Of a stretch of 40,000 nt of DNA, positions 1 through 11,100 are shown in pieces (the stretch's first letter is position 1; every line of letters starts with the position of its first letter). The DNA comes from Chrysomallon squamiferum (Eukaryota; Mollusca; Gastropoda; Neomphalida; Peltospiridae), in contig CM022671.1 of assembly GCA_012295275.1 (NCBI GenBank), positions 22,977,822 through 23,017,821 on the forward strand, in the 5' to 3' direction. The notes below the pieces were generated by a model that saw nothing but the letters and a program-made list of their open reading frames with translations, ran no database searches and was not told the origin of the DNA. Made by a program: the position numbers and the translations under genes.

Positions 1-353
1 ATTTTTGTTATTGTACAGATTTTCATTCTTTAACATTTAAAAGGATACTTCTTCTTTTTATAACTTAGTGTTTTTAATAGTATTTATTGGTTATTTGTTT
101 AAATCCTAATAAATTGGTTGATGAGACAAGCCAAAGTGAACTTAAGTTTATGAGATTTTTTTATATATATTTGCACAAATCATAGCAAAATACTGTCATT
201 TAGGAACATACTAAAAAGGGCTTGCTCTAAACTGTAAAAAAAACGTTTGTTTGTTTTTCTGAACATTAGTTAAGTATATTATATGTAATACACCAGATGT
301 ATTTTTTATGAGAAAACACTTTATCATTTATTTTAACTAAGTTTTATTTTTAG
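1..353 (+). other. Intron 3 (3' part) of hydrolase copy A
   Basis: This stretch precedes the first visible exon of copy A and ends in a polypyrimidine tract and TAG acceptor just before 354. It is nearly identical to 9261-9604, which lies between exons 3 and 4 of copy B, so it is the 3' part of the same intron. No coding capacity is seen. Exons 1 to 3 of copy A must lie to the left of the window, if they exist. Confidence 0.85.
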
Positions 354-3300
354 AAATTCAACTTCATGGATATATCGAAACTTGTTGATCTGCCAGGAGC
401 CTTCATGATAGGGGCAGGAGCAGGCCCACACCATGTTGTAGGAGTCAGTTGTGAGGTAAATGTTTGAATGGGTGAAGATGAGGTGTGATTTTTCTTCTTT
501 CTTTTTTTTTTGTCTTTTTTGAAAGCGTTTTATATTTATATTTTTGTTAAGTTGCATGATTTTAGACATTTAAATTTCACTGTGTTGAATTTTAAAATGT
601 ATTTTGGAAATGTTTCTTTGTTATAATAATAATTTAAGATGCTGTGTTGATCATTTTCTTAGTGATTTCCTAGCTGTATGCAGTAGTTTCAAAAGGGGTT
701 TTACAGTGTACAGTTCATATTAATTTAAAAATTTTCCCCCAAATACATTAGAATGTTATAATCAGTTAATGGGATTGATCATATATAATGAAATTCTGAT
801 CATTTATTTGTCTTGTTTATTAGTTTTAATTAATATGCTAAAAATATTAAATAAAATACAATGAGATGGGAAGGGACACAACTCTTTTTGTAATACCTTC
901 TGATAGGTATTGGTTCAAAGCAGATGTTATATGTTCGCAGTGCATGATTCAGAGACATACAGCAAACAGATGTACTCTGAGATCTACTGGTATTATAGAT
1001 TGATCTTGTTTTTATTGGATGTTAGTTCTTCTTGTTATTTTTATTATTATTGTTACTGTTATAGTTAATCTGCAATGTGAAGCTTGCAGAGGACAAGGAT
1101 AAAGAAATTACCAATCAGTCTTACACAGCTAAAGTTGATGTCAAGGTACTTGCAGTTTTAACACTAATCACTTATTTCATTCCATTATAAACAGTAAGGA
1201 AGTAGTTAGGATAATTTTCACAATAACAATATCAAAACTATAAAAAAAATGTGCCGATGTTTTGTTAATTATTTTCCATGACAAGTGCCTAAAGCGTGTC
1301 ATGAAAATGTTCCTAGTTTCATTACTTCATTGCAAAAATATTTCAAAACTTAAACATATTATAATAAATTTCTTATTTTATCAAGAATGCTTTTATTTAT
1401 TTTTTACATTAAAATTATGTAAACATAAAGCAAAACTGAATTATATTAATTTGTTTATAAAATATTTATGCATTGAAATAGAACATGAATAAAAAACCAA
1501 AAGAATTACAGATGAATAAAAGTTAAAACTTCCCTTATTTTTTGTGTGAAGGGAAATAACTCTAAAAGTAATAAGTTTTTTTGTTTTTTGTTTTTTAGGA
1601 TAAAAGTTGTATACTAGAGAAAATGACTTGTACAGATTTTTGTTTGATGGGAAATTTCCTTTGTTCAGAAGGAAAATCAGGAAAGGTAAACAGATTAAAA
1701 ATTTAAAAAAAAAAACAAAAAAAAAAAAAAAACTCCCCAAAACATCAACCCAAAAACAACAAGAAAAAAAAAAAAAAAACTTGGAACAAAGAAATGAAAA
1801 CCCCCAGTTCCTCCAAATATCTTCATTCTTATAAAAGTGAATGTTATTGATGACGATAAAAATATCCAAATATATATTTTTTTACTTTTCTCTTACAATT
1901 AATTTAAATGTATTGCAGAACACTTTACATATTGTTGACTTCAAATGTTAAAAGACCTTAACAAAGAAACAAATAAATAAGCAAGCACAGATAATATTCT
2001 CATATATGTATGAGAGAGATATACCAGTATATATATATTTTTATTACTTTTTTGTTTTGTTTATTGTGTTAAAATTATCTGATAGGTGTTAGAAGTTAAA
2101 GCTGGACAGAGAACTGGTGCTGATAATTTCATGTCATGTCTCCGGAAAACACTAGCAGATTATTACAAGGAGAAACCTGTTGCCCTTGGTGGAACTTTCC
2201 TGGTGGAGGCTGGAAAAGCAAGACTTCATGTTATGGTTTGTTTGATCTTAATTAAAAGAAGAAGAAAAAAAGTGTTTTGAAGATCTACTGTAACAAATAC
2301 TCCTATGACATTGTGATGCTAAAAGGAAAATAACAAAGTAAATGATAAACCTGACTGTCCTTTTCATTGTTGTGCTGTATTCTGATAGGTACAAAAAAAA
2401 AAATGTATGGTTCTTTCTTAATTTAAAAAAAAGGAACTTTTTGTAGACATGTTGTAGACAATATTCTTGTGATATTGACATACTAGATGAACATTTTCAA
2501 AATAAATGATAAGCTTTTCATTGGTGGTTGTCCAAAATTTAGACTTGCATTTTCATGAATTGTTAGGTCTTCACTGGGTGAATTAATTGAATGTGAATTG
2601 GATTACAGTGGAAAATACTATTAAGAATTAACATATTTATGGTTTATTTTTTGATATTTGAAGAACCTGAATTACTTGATTAACAATAAATGTGGTTCAA
2701 GTTATTCCTTTATCACAGTGTAATTCTACATGCAGTAGTGAAATCAGTTGTTTTCTCAGCAACAGTAATAAATAGAATTAATACATAAATAATTAAAATA
2801 AGCTCATAATACAATGTTTTTATTTTGATGATGATGATGATGATGATTATAATAATAATTAAATTTGTTTGGTTTTGCATTTAGCCTGACTTCTCAAAAG
2901 TTCCATTAAAAAGTGATGAAGATGTTGACAACTGGCTCAAATTCTATGAAATGGATGCTCCTTTAGTGTGTGTTGGTGAATTGGTGTCACATGATCCTGT
3001 AAGTACTCACTGTACCACTATACTCACAATAGTAAAATAAAATAAAATAAAAATAGTATCTTTATGGTTTATTGAATTTTCTTCTGTAAGTTTGTTGGTT
3101 TATTTCACATACCAACCAGAGGTTTATGAATTGCAAACTAAATTCAAAGAGTGATTTCTGTTTTCAGATTTCTCCATTATGCCTGAAAAAAGAAAAGAAT
3201 AAAAACACATAATAAATCTGTTCCTCAAAAAAACCCACCCAAAAACCCCATACTTTAAAAACCACATGTTTAATACTTACTAACTGCTAATATTAAAACT

Positions 3301-3584
3301 GAGATATAAATAAATAAATATTCACATAGTCATTCACTTGATTTTCTTTTTAATTTATTTAATTTCATTTGTTTCAGGGGTTCAAGCTAAGGGTGGAACA
3401 CTTCCACTGTTTCAGCAAGCATGGCCAGGGAGGACATTACCACTACGACACTACTCCAAATGAAGTGAAATATCTCGGCTACTTTTCATTAGCAGAGACA
3501 ATCTACAGAATTGATGAACCCAAGGAAGATATCACCTATGGTGGTGATGACCATGATAATGCTGGCTCCAAACAGAATCACTGA
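354..3584 (+). CDS. C11orf54-like: C11orf54/PTD012-like ester hydrolase (DUF1907), copy A, 5'-truncated by window edge
   Basis: Six coding exons are visible at 354-455, 1065-1145, 1599-1685, 2086-2235, 2885-2998 and 3378-3584 (TGA stop). All have GT/AG borders and phase-0 junctions, and give 246 residues in frame. They correspond to exons 4 to 9 of copy B. Recognisable family blocks are LPGAFMIGAGAGPHH in the first exon, GGTF in the fourth, WLKFYEMDAPLVC in the fifth and HFHCFSKHGQGGHYHYDTTP in the last. In human PTD012 three histidines of the HxH...H block bind zinc, and the protein has esterase activity on model substrates; all three are present here. The natural substrate is not settled by sequence. 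Residues differing from copy B are Lys for Glu (exon 4), Glu for Val (exon 6) and Val for Ile (exon 8). No stop or frameshift is seen, so this copy looks functional over its visible length. Family assignment is secure; whether it is a separate gene or the other allele is open. Confidence 0.9.
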
Positions 3585-4520
3585 AATCGATTTTTATTTC
3601 GTCTTTTTTATTAAGATAAAGTTCATTATCAAGTGCTAATGCATATTAAACAGACTTTATTTTGACTTTTAATATACATTCTTATTGGTCTAGTCTCAAC
3701 TTCAAAATCTTGTCTTCAGAATATTTGACCACTGTCACAAGTTGTTCATATTTTTGTCCTCAGATGGGTGATACTGATGCCAGTAAGATTTATCCTCAGT
3801 GTTTTGTTGATTTTTTATGTTTTTGCTGTTGAGGGAATGAACCTAAGGAATATATAATCGTATATCTCTCTCGAAAAAGTGCTTAAGTAATTATAACTGA
3901 TTTTAAATAACTGGAAAATACAATTTTTTTTTAACATATACAGGTATATATATACTAGATTTTTTTTTACACCATATATATTTGCTTTTTTTTTGTTAAA
4001 GCTTGCATATTATGACGTATCAATTTATAAATAATTACATTCATAATTAGCTACCAAATAAAAAAAATATTTTGTTCTAGCCCCTTTTTTTTGTTAAAAT
4101 TGCATTTTTTTTTTGTGAATATTTTTTTTCATAATCTATCTAAAAAAAAAAAAAAAAAAAATATTTAGTTTTAAAGTTAATTAATATATAATTTATATAC
4201 AAATGATTTACAATATAGTGACTGTATATTAATTAATATACAAATAATATAAACCAATTTAGTATATGTTTCATTTATGTACCAATTATTTAAAATTTAA
4301 ATGCATATATATTTTAGATAAAATATTTTCTGTTATTGAACATGTAATTATGTAATTCAAATTATATATGCAATTATTTAGTTTTTTAAATTTATACATT
4401 TAATTACATATATTCTGAGATATATATGGGAGGAACAAAATTAATTTAAAACCTGTTTTTAATGTTATTGGCACTGCCATTGAAATAATAGATCTTTTAA
4501 TACAACAAATTAATTTTATT

Positions 4521-4563
<43 letters not shown>

Positions 4564-4700
4564 TTTGTTTATTATTATTTATGCAATATCAATTGTGTTA
4601 CTTCTTTTTTGATGACTGGTGCATAACAATGATTCAAAATAAAAAAATTTTAAAAAAATTATTTTTAGTTCAGATTTTCAAATAAAAATTATTTTTAGAA
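3585..4700 (+). other. 3' UTR and downstream flank of copy A
   Basis: AT-rich sequence after the stop codon, with no coding potential. A first AATAAA hexamer is at about 4058-4063 and another at about 4639. An ATTT tetranucleotide tract occupies about 4513-4580. The matching copy B region is 12,836-13,990. The 3' end of the transcript cannot be fixed from sequence. Confidence 0.5.
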
Positions 4701-4873
4701 AGAAATTGTTAGTTTAAAAACATAAGTTTTGGGGAATATTTACTTATATTAGTGCCAGTGCGTTTAAAAAAAAAATGTGGTCTCTACTAACTTTGGGAAT
4801 AATAATATAAGAGAAACTGCTATATCTGATGAGAGGAGTCTGTGAGGTGGTAGCAGCAAAATTCTTCATCCAC

Positions 4874-4904
<31 letters not shown>

Positions 4905-6138
4905 TAAAAATAAAAATAGATATATAAAAACATATATTTGACTCCTAATAACGGTCTAAATGTATTGTTATTCCTCTGACAAAGATGTACAATAGGTTTT
5001 TTTTTTTTTATCAATACCATTTGGAGAGAATTTGGAGAGAATTTGGTGACAAAAGTTTGAAACTATTAAAAATAAAAATAAAATATTTATGTCCTACGTA
5101 AAGAAAGAAAAAATTATTTTAAATAATAAAAAGTAAAAAACCAACGGTATCTTTATATATATATATATATATATATATGTCCAAGACAAGGGGGAATTCA
5201 TTATAGCAGATTACTTCATCATAAAACGTGTTATGACATCCTAGTAAAACGCCCATCCTTAATAACCATGTCAGTAGAAAATTTCCTTAGAGCCACGTGA
5301 AACTCTTAGTTCGATTGTATAGAGATGACATGAACGACTGTTTGACAAAACACACATTTCATGAACGTTCTTAATATAATTAATTGTACAGACCACAGTG
5401 TTTTCATGTTTCAGGTTAAGTAGTTCAGTTTTAGAAAAGTAAATACCGTAATCACGAATTTGCTATTATTGTATCAATGCCCATCCCAGTGACGATATAA
5501 CCTGATTTTTGAAATCGTAGAAATTATAATTATTATATACACAATCTTACCACCCCATTTTTATTTTCTTGAAATACAGATGTGGTTTTATTTCAACAGA
5601 TAATACACGTTCGATCTTAGATAAAGTGGACATCACCTTTCTTTTTCTTCTCTTATAAACTTTCTGAAAAAAATGTTCAAAAAATACAAAATACACAAAT
5701 ATACCCCAAATCTCTGCTTTGAGCCTTAAATCCTGGTTAATTCATAAACCGACGTTATAGTCATGATAGACGTATTAGAAAAGAGGACTGGTAATGTCAG
5801 GCGCACAGAAATGTAACGTTAAATGCTTTGTTTGTTTTTATTTCGTGATTCGCGCACCAAGTTGTTGTATCATCACATTACGGCAGTGTGACTGGCCACG
5901 TGCGCAGCAGTTTGTGTAAATTCAGTCTCGTTCTAGTGTTGTTTCAGCCATTAGAAACACTCTATCACCTGCTTTGAATTAACCTCATTTACAACATACA
6001 GTTTGACTGTTGTATTAAAGATATAAAATACAGTTATGGATAATGATGGCTAAAACACAAAATTATAATATGTCGTAATTTTACCTTGGCATTCACATAT
6101 ATATAAGCTCATACAAACGTGTACAAATAAGATAAATA
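4701..6138 (+). other. Intergenic flank shared by both copies
   Basis: No gene is seen. The AT-rich sequence includes an (A)n run at about 4879-4904 and an (AT)n run at about 5155-5178. The part from 5180 to 6000 is less AT-biased and highly conserved with 14,418-15,240. It contains an E-box (CACGTG) near 5898 that is preserved in copy B near 15,140. It may be regulatory or simply recently duplicated. Confidence 0.5.
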
Positions 6139-6390
6139 CAGGTAAGGGACCAATTATCCGGACTCCTTGGGGCAAGAGGCATTCCGGATTTCAGGATTTT
6201 CCGGTTTACTGGTACCAAGGCATCTAAATATGTAAATAATTAGGCATAAACATTTTAAAATTAAAATTATAAAGAACTGACGATACACAACTGTGGCGAC
6301 TCGACGCGTAAACAATACGGCGAGTGAATGAACGCCACGCGGCTTGAAAGAGTAGTTCCGGTCTGGTGAGGTCAACATCCCCGCGCGCTG
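6139..6390 (+). mobile_element. Possible pogo/Tigger-type DNA transposon relic (one end)
   Basis: A TA dinucleotide at 6137-6138 is followed by CAGGTAAGGGACCAATTATC and then several TCCGG repeats up to about 6212. CAG plus an ATTATCCG-type sequence next to TA is the style of inverted-repeat ends in the pogo/Tigger branch of Tc1/mariner elements (established knowledge). I do not see a matching inverted end, so this would be a truncated or solo end. The copy B equivalent is at about 15,400-15,655 with a few changes. The assignment is tentative. Confidence 0.3.
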
Positions 6391-6742
6391 ACTATGTAAT
6401 AATAAATTAACTAACTGGCAAGGACGGTCCGACTTCGATGAAGAATTTTAATGGCACTAGTGAGTGATGTTCGATGTCTGCCAAAATTTTGCCTTAACTG
6501 ATTCACATAGGTCTTTCCAGCATGCTATACATGTCTGTGGTTTTCTGCTTGTTTTTTTTGTTTTTGTTTTTTTTTGTTATTTAAATTAACTGACGGCAAA
6601 AAGTTTGGTTGTTATGTATTTATTGTGGGTTTTATTTTGTTGTTGTTGATTTATTCTAGCCTGGCACAAATATACACTGAAAAATAATCTACGCATATGT
6701 AGGATCCAGTTCAAAACAGATTAATTAGATACCTGTGAAAAG

Positions 6743-6744
<2 letters not shown>

Positions 6745-6822
<78 letters not shown>
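6745..6822 (+). repeat. (GA)n microsatellite, unit A
   Basis: An uninterrupted GA dinucleotide run of about 78 bases. The unit B equivalent is at 20,465-20,543 and is almost the same length, so this locus does not distinguish the copies by much. Confidence 0.97.
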
Positions 6823-6826
<4 letters not shown>

Positions 6827-7225
6827 ATGGTTCGTTTTAGTATACTGAACTAAAGGTACAAAAGGTATTAATATGCTTCGTTTGTTTAATGGAGTTGCTC
6901 TGGTTCTTTTTTTTTGCTCAGTGTATGAGTTAAACAAGCTGAAATTTTATGACGTCAGTGCGACTTGTGTTTTTTCTTTCTGTGTCTGTAAGCAAAGAGA
7001 TGAAGTATTTGAAGTATTTAAAACTAATTAATTTTTGTAAACGAAAACAATGTATTAGGTATGGAAGTTAGAATTATCACTTCTCAAATTAATTAAGTGA
7101 ATATAGATATCTGCTTGTTATATAAAAAAAAACAAAATATAATAAAATTAATGTAAAAATATAATACAATAAAAAATAATAAAAAATTAAGATTTAGTCC
7201 TGGACGAAAGGAAGAGTAATCCATA
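6823..7225 (+). other. AT-rich spacer with empty insertion site
   Basis: No gene is seen. The TA at 7165-7166 is the empty target site corresponding to the 556-bp element in copy B (20,885-21,440). The rest aligns with copy B. Confidence 0.6.
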
Positions 7226-7236
7226 TTATTATTATT

Positions 7237-7287
<51 letters not shown>

Positions 7288-7298
7288 ATTATTATATC

Positions 7299-7338
<40 letters not shown>

Positions 7339-7680
7339 GCTTTTGTTATTACTTTTATTAGTGCTGATCTTATTGGTGTTGTTGTTGTTATTGTTATTAT
7401 TATTATTGTTATTATTATTATTATTAAAAAATTACTATTGCTAGTACTACTACTACTATTATTATTATTTTATTATTATTATTGCTGTTGTTGTTGCTAA
7501 TATTATAATTATTGCTGACGATAATGACGTTGTTTTGTCTTGTTGTTATTATTATTGTTATTATTGTTACTATTACTACTTCTCCTACTACTACTGCTAC
7601 CACTACTATTTTATTATTGCTGTTTTTTGTTGTTGCTGCTGTTATTATTATAATTATTGTATACCTTTTATGCGGCAGTA
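7226..7680 (+). repeat. Compound TTG/ATT/TAC trinucleotide microsatellite
   Basis: A long mosaic of TTG, ATT, TAC and GCT triplets. The left part (to about 7565) is homologous to 21,496-21,785 in copy B; the right part is not. Open frames here encode only homopolymeric Leu/Ile tracts and are not genes. The boundary between duplication units A and B falls inside this tract. Confidence 0.95.
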
Positions 7681-8122
7681 TATTCATTGTCGTCACTATT
7701 TAATATGACATAAATCAGAAATAAAAGTATAAAGTCCAATCTGTTTCAAAACTGATTCTATAAATTGATACGCTTGTTCCGTAAATTCCATCTCGGAAAG
7801 AACCATTGCGAAATCGAAACAGCACGAAGGTATCGTATTTATTTTATTTTTGCTTTGCACATTTTCAATTCTTCTTCTTCTTTTTTTAAAATTAAATTTA
7901 CAAAAAATATCAATCTGGCATAACATTTACTTCTATTAGTCTATTTAAGTTATCTCCCTTAGATTATGGGTAGTTGCAAAGAGCACTGCCGCTGTCAGTA
8001 TTATAGTATTTATACGTTTAAGGGAATTAACATGTGTTTTTGTCGTGTGCAGAAAGGTGTTTCATGATTTGATTGTATTTCATTATCAAAGATCGTGGTT
8101 CAGACGGACCCATTGCGAAATA
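7681..8122 (+). promoter_or_regulatory. Upstream region of hydrolase copy B
   Basis: This interval separates the microsatellite from the copy B start codon and should contain its 5' UTR and promoter. It is less repetitive than its surroundings. It contains AAGTTATCTCCCTTA (about 7946-7960), the reverse of the dispersed AAGGGAGATAACTT-type core. A possible 3' splice site, GTGTGCAG, ends at 8052 and would place the start codon about 70 bases into a second exon. A transcription start is not assigned. Confidence 0.35.
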
Positions 8123-11100
8123 ATGTCGTCCAAGAAGTCAACATTACCTGTGCAAAAAGCTCCTATGCACGTTCCACCAATGGAAGAAATAAAAAAAGGT
8201 GCCATTACACTTTCACTTTGGAGTTCTCTAACATGATTATTAGTACTAATACAATAGTACCGACACTTTGAGTTTGACATATTTAACTATCTTAAATGGG
8301 AACAGTCACTGCTGTATATTATTAATATTTTTTTATTCAAAATGGATTATGAATATCAGTTTTATTTTCAGTTTCTGTCTTTATTGTTAAAATTATTTCT
8401 TTTCATTATACATATGCTTTATATCAGATGCAAAGCTAAAATTGCTACATTAGTACATGAAATTTTATAATTTTCTTTTAATAAAGGTTTTTTTTTCTGT
8501 AGTGTTGCAAGAAGGTTTGGAGAAGAATTTTACCAGTGTTAAAGTGTCTGTGGTTGAATGTCCCGATCTAACAAAAGAGCCATTTTTCCTTTCTTCTCCA
8601 GGTAAAAACAACAAAACAAAAAACAAAAAAAATTAAAATATAATAATAATAGATAAATAACTTTAAAAAAAACCCACAAAAAGTAAAAAAAAAAAAAAAA
8701 AAAACAGGAACAAAAACCATAAACAAACAACAAAAAGCCCAAAACAACAAATAATAAATACAACATTATAGTAATTCTAATAATATAATAGAAGTTTCCT
8801 GCTGCTCTTACCAGTGAAAGTCTCAGGCAAAGGCATAGGATTTGATATATATGGATGCTAATGTAGGTATCCAGGATGTTTTAAACAATTTAATATTTGT
8901 ATACTCTCTGTTTATTTAAACTCATGTATGAGTTTCTGAATTGAGATGAGATTAGGAACAGTATATAACAGTAATATCTGACATTTCAATTATTACTTCT
9001 CTTTTATGACAAACTAGGTGATTTAAATTTGTGATTACATGTAAAGCTAGTCATATTACAGACTACATTTGTATAGGTATATGTGGCAAGGCTAGGCTTG
9101 CTGATATTGGTGGTGTAGCATATCTTCTTCCACTTGCACAGAAGGACAAGGTAAAATTCTTAAAATGTTCCATAATAAACATGAAAATTAATATGAATGT
9201 ATATGCAATACCAGTTCAGTGATAGTGGAAATAACAAATAATGCTTAGTAGGAAGTATTAATTTTTGTTATTGTACAGATTTTCATTCTTTAACATTTAA
9301 AAGGATACTTCTTCTTTTTATAACTTAGTGTTTTTAATAGTATTTATTGGTTATTTGTTTAAATCCTAATAAATTGGTTGATGAGACAAGCCAAAGTGAA
9401 CTTAAGTTTATGAGATTTTTTTATATATATTTGCACAAATCATAGCAAAATACTGTCATTTAGGAAGGGCTTGCTCTAAACTGTAAAAAAAACTGTTTGT
9501 TTGTTTTTCTGAACATTAGTTAAGTATATTATATATAATACACCAGATGTATTTTTTATGAGAAAACACTTTTTCATTTATTTTAACTAAGTTTTATTTT
9601 TTAGAAATTCAACTTCATGGATATATCAGAACTTGTTGATCTGCCAGGAGCCTTCATGATAGGGGCAGGAGCAGGCCCACACCATGTTGTAGGAGTCAGT
9701 TGTGAGGTAAATGTTTGAATGGGTTGAAGGTGAGGTGTGATTTTTCTTCTTTCTTTATTTTTTGTCTTTTTTGAAAGCGTTTTATATTTATATTTTTGTT
9801 AAGTTGCATGATTTTAGACATTTAAATTTCACTGTGTTGAATTTTAAAATGTATTGTGGAAATGTTTCTTTGTTATAATAATAATTTAAGATGCTGTGTT
9901 GATCATTTTCTTAGTGATTTCCGAGCTGTGTGCAGTAGTTTCAAAAGGGGTTTTACAGTGTACAGTTCATATTAGTTTAATTTTTTTTCCAGAAATACAT
10001 TAGAATATTATAATCAGTTAATGGGATTGATGTCATTGAAATTCTAATCATTTATTTGTCTTGTTTATTAGTTTTAATTAATATGCTAAAAATATTAAAT
10101 AAAATATAATGAGATGGGAAGGGACACAACTCTTGCTGAATACCTTCTGATAGGTATTGGTTCAAAGCAGATGTTATTATATGTTTGCAGTGTATGATTC
10201 AGAGAGATACAGCAAACAGATGTACTCTGAGATCTACTGGTATTATAGATTCATCTTGTTTTTATTGGATGTTAGTTCTTCTTGTTATTTTTATTATTAT
10301 TGTTACTGTTATAGTTAATCTGCAATGTGAAGCTTGCAGAGGACAAGGATAAAGAAATTACCAATCAGTCTTACACAGCTAAAGTTGATGTCAAGGTACT
10401 TGCAGTTTTAACACTAATCACTTATTTCATTCCATTATAAACAGTAAGGAAATAGTTAGTATAATTTTCACAATAACAATAATACGACTATAAAAAAAAT
10501 GTGCCGATGTTTTGTTAATTATTTTCCATGACAAGTGCCTAAAGCATGTCATGAAAATGTTCCTAGTTTCATTACTTCATTGCATAAATATTTCAAAACT
10601 TAAACATATTATAATAAATTTCTTATTTTATCAAGAATGCTTTTATTTATTTTTTACATTAAAATTATGTAAACATAAAGCAAAACTGAATTATGTTTAT
10701 TTGTTTATAAAATATTTATGCATTGAAATAGAACATGAATAAAAAACCAAAAGAATTACAGCTGAATAAAAGTTAAAACTTCCCTTATTTTTTGTATGAA
10801 GGGAAATAACTCTAAAAGTAATAACTTTTTTTGTTTGTTTTGTTTAGGATAAAAGTTGTATACTTGTGAAAATGACTTGTACAGATTTTTGTTTGATGGG
10901 AAATTTTCTTTGTTCAGAAGGAAAATCAGGAAAGGTAAACAGATTAGAAATTAAAAAAAAACAACAACAAAAAAAAAGCAAAAAAAACCCCAAAACTCCA
11001 CATCAACCCAAAAACGAGAAAAAAAAAAAAAAAATAAGAAGGAACAAACAAATGAAAAAAACAAATATCTTCATTCTTATAAAAGTGAATGTTATTGATG

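Larger units (their letters stand above)
1..7565 (+). repeat. Large direct duplication, unit A (partial)
   Basis: From base 1 this segment aligns to 9261 onward almost base for base: exons, introns and 3' flank down to about 6396. It then aligns to 20,014-21,785 after a break. Differences are scattered substitutions, homopolymer or microsatellite length changes, and three presence/absence blocks. Exon 4 of A and B are 9.25 kb apart. The unit starts before the window and ends inside an ATT/TTG microsatellite. Confidence 0.92.

Noticed and set aside
1441-1869. 142-codon minus-strand frame, Phe-rich
   Set aside because: It lies antisense to exon 6 of the hydrolase and A-rich intron sequence; Phe and Lys runs come from homopolymers.
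6725-6937. Ser/Leu repeat protein on the minus strand
   Set aside because: It reads through a (GA)n microsatellite; the same applies to the frames over 26,792-26,863 and 28,051-28,124.
7238-7444. Open frame of almost pure leucine on the plus strand
   Set aside because: It is the translation of a TTG/ATT microsatellite; the same happens at 21,508-21,723.
8539-8766. Phe-rich minus-strand frames opposite hydrolase exon 2
   Set aside because: They are shadows of exon 2 and the A-rich intron that follows.
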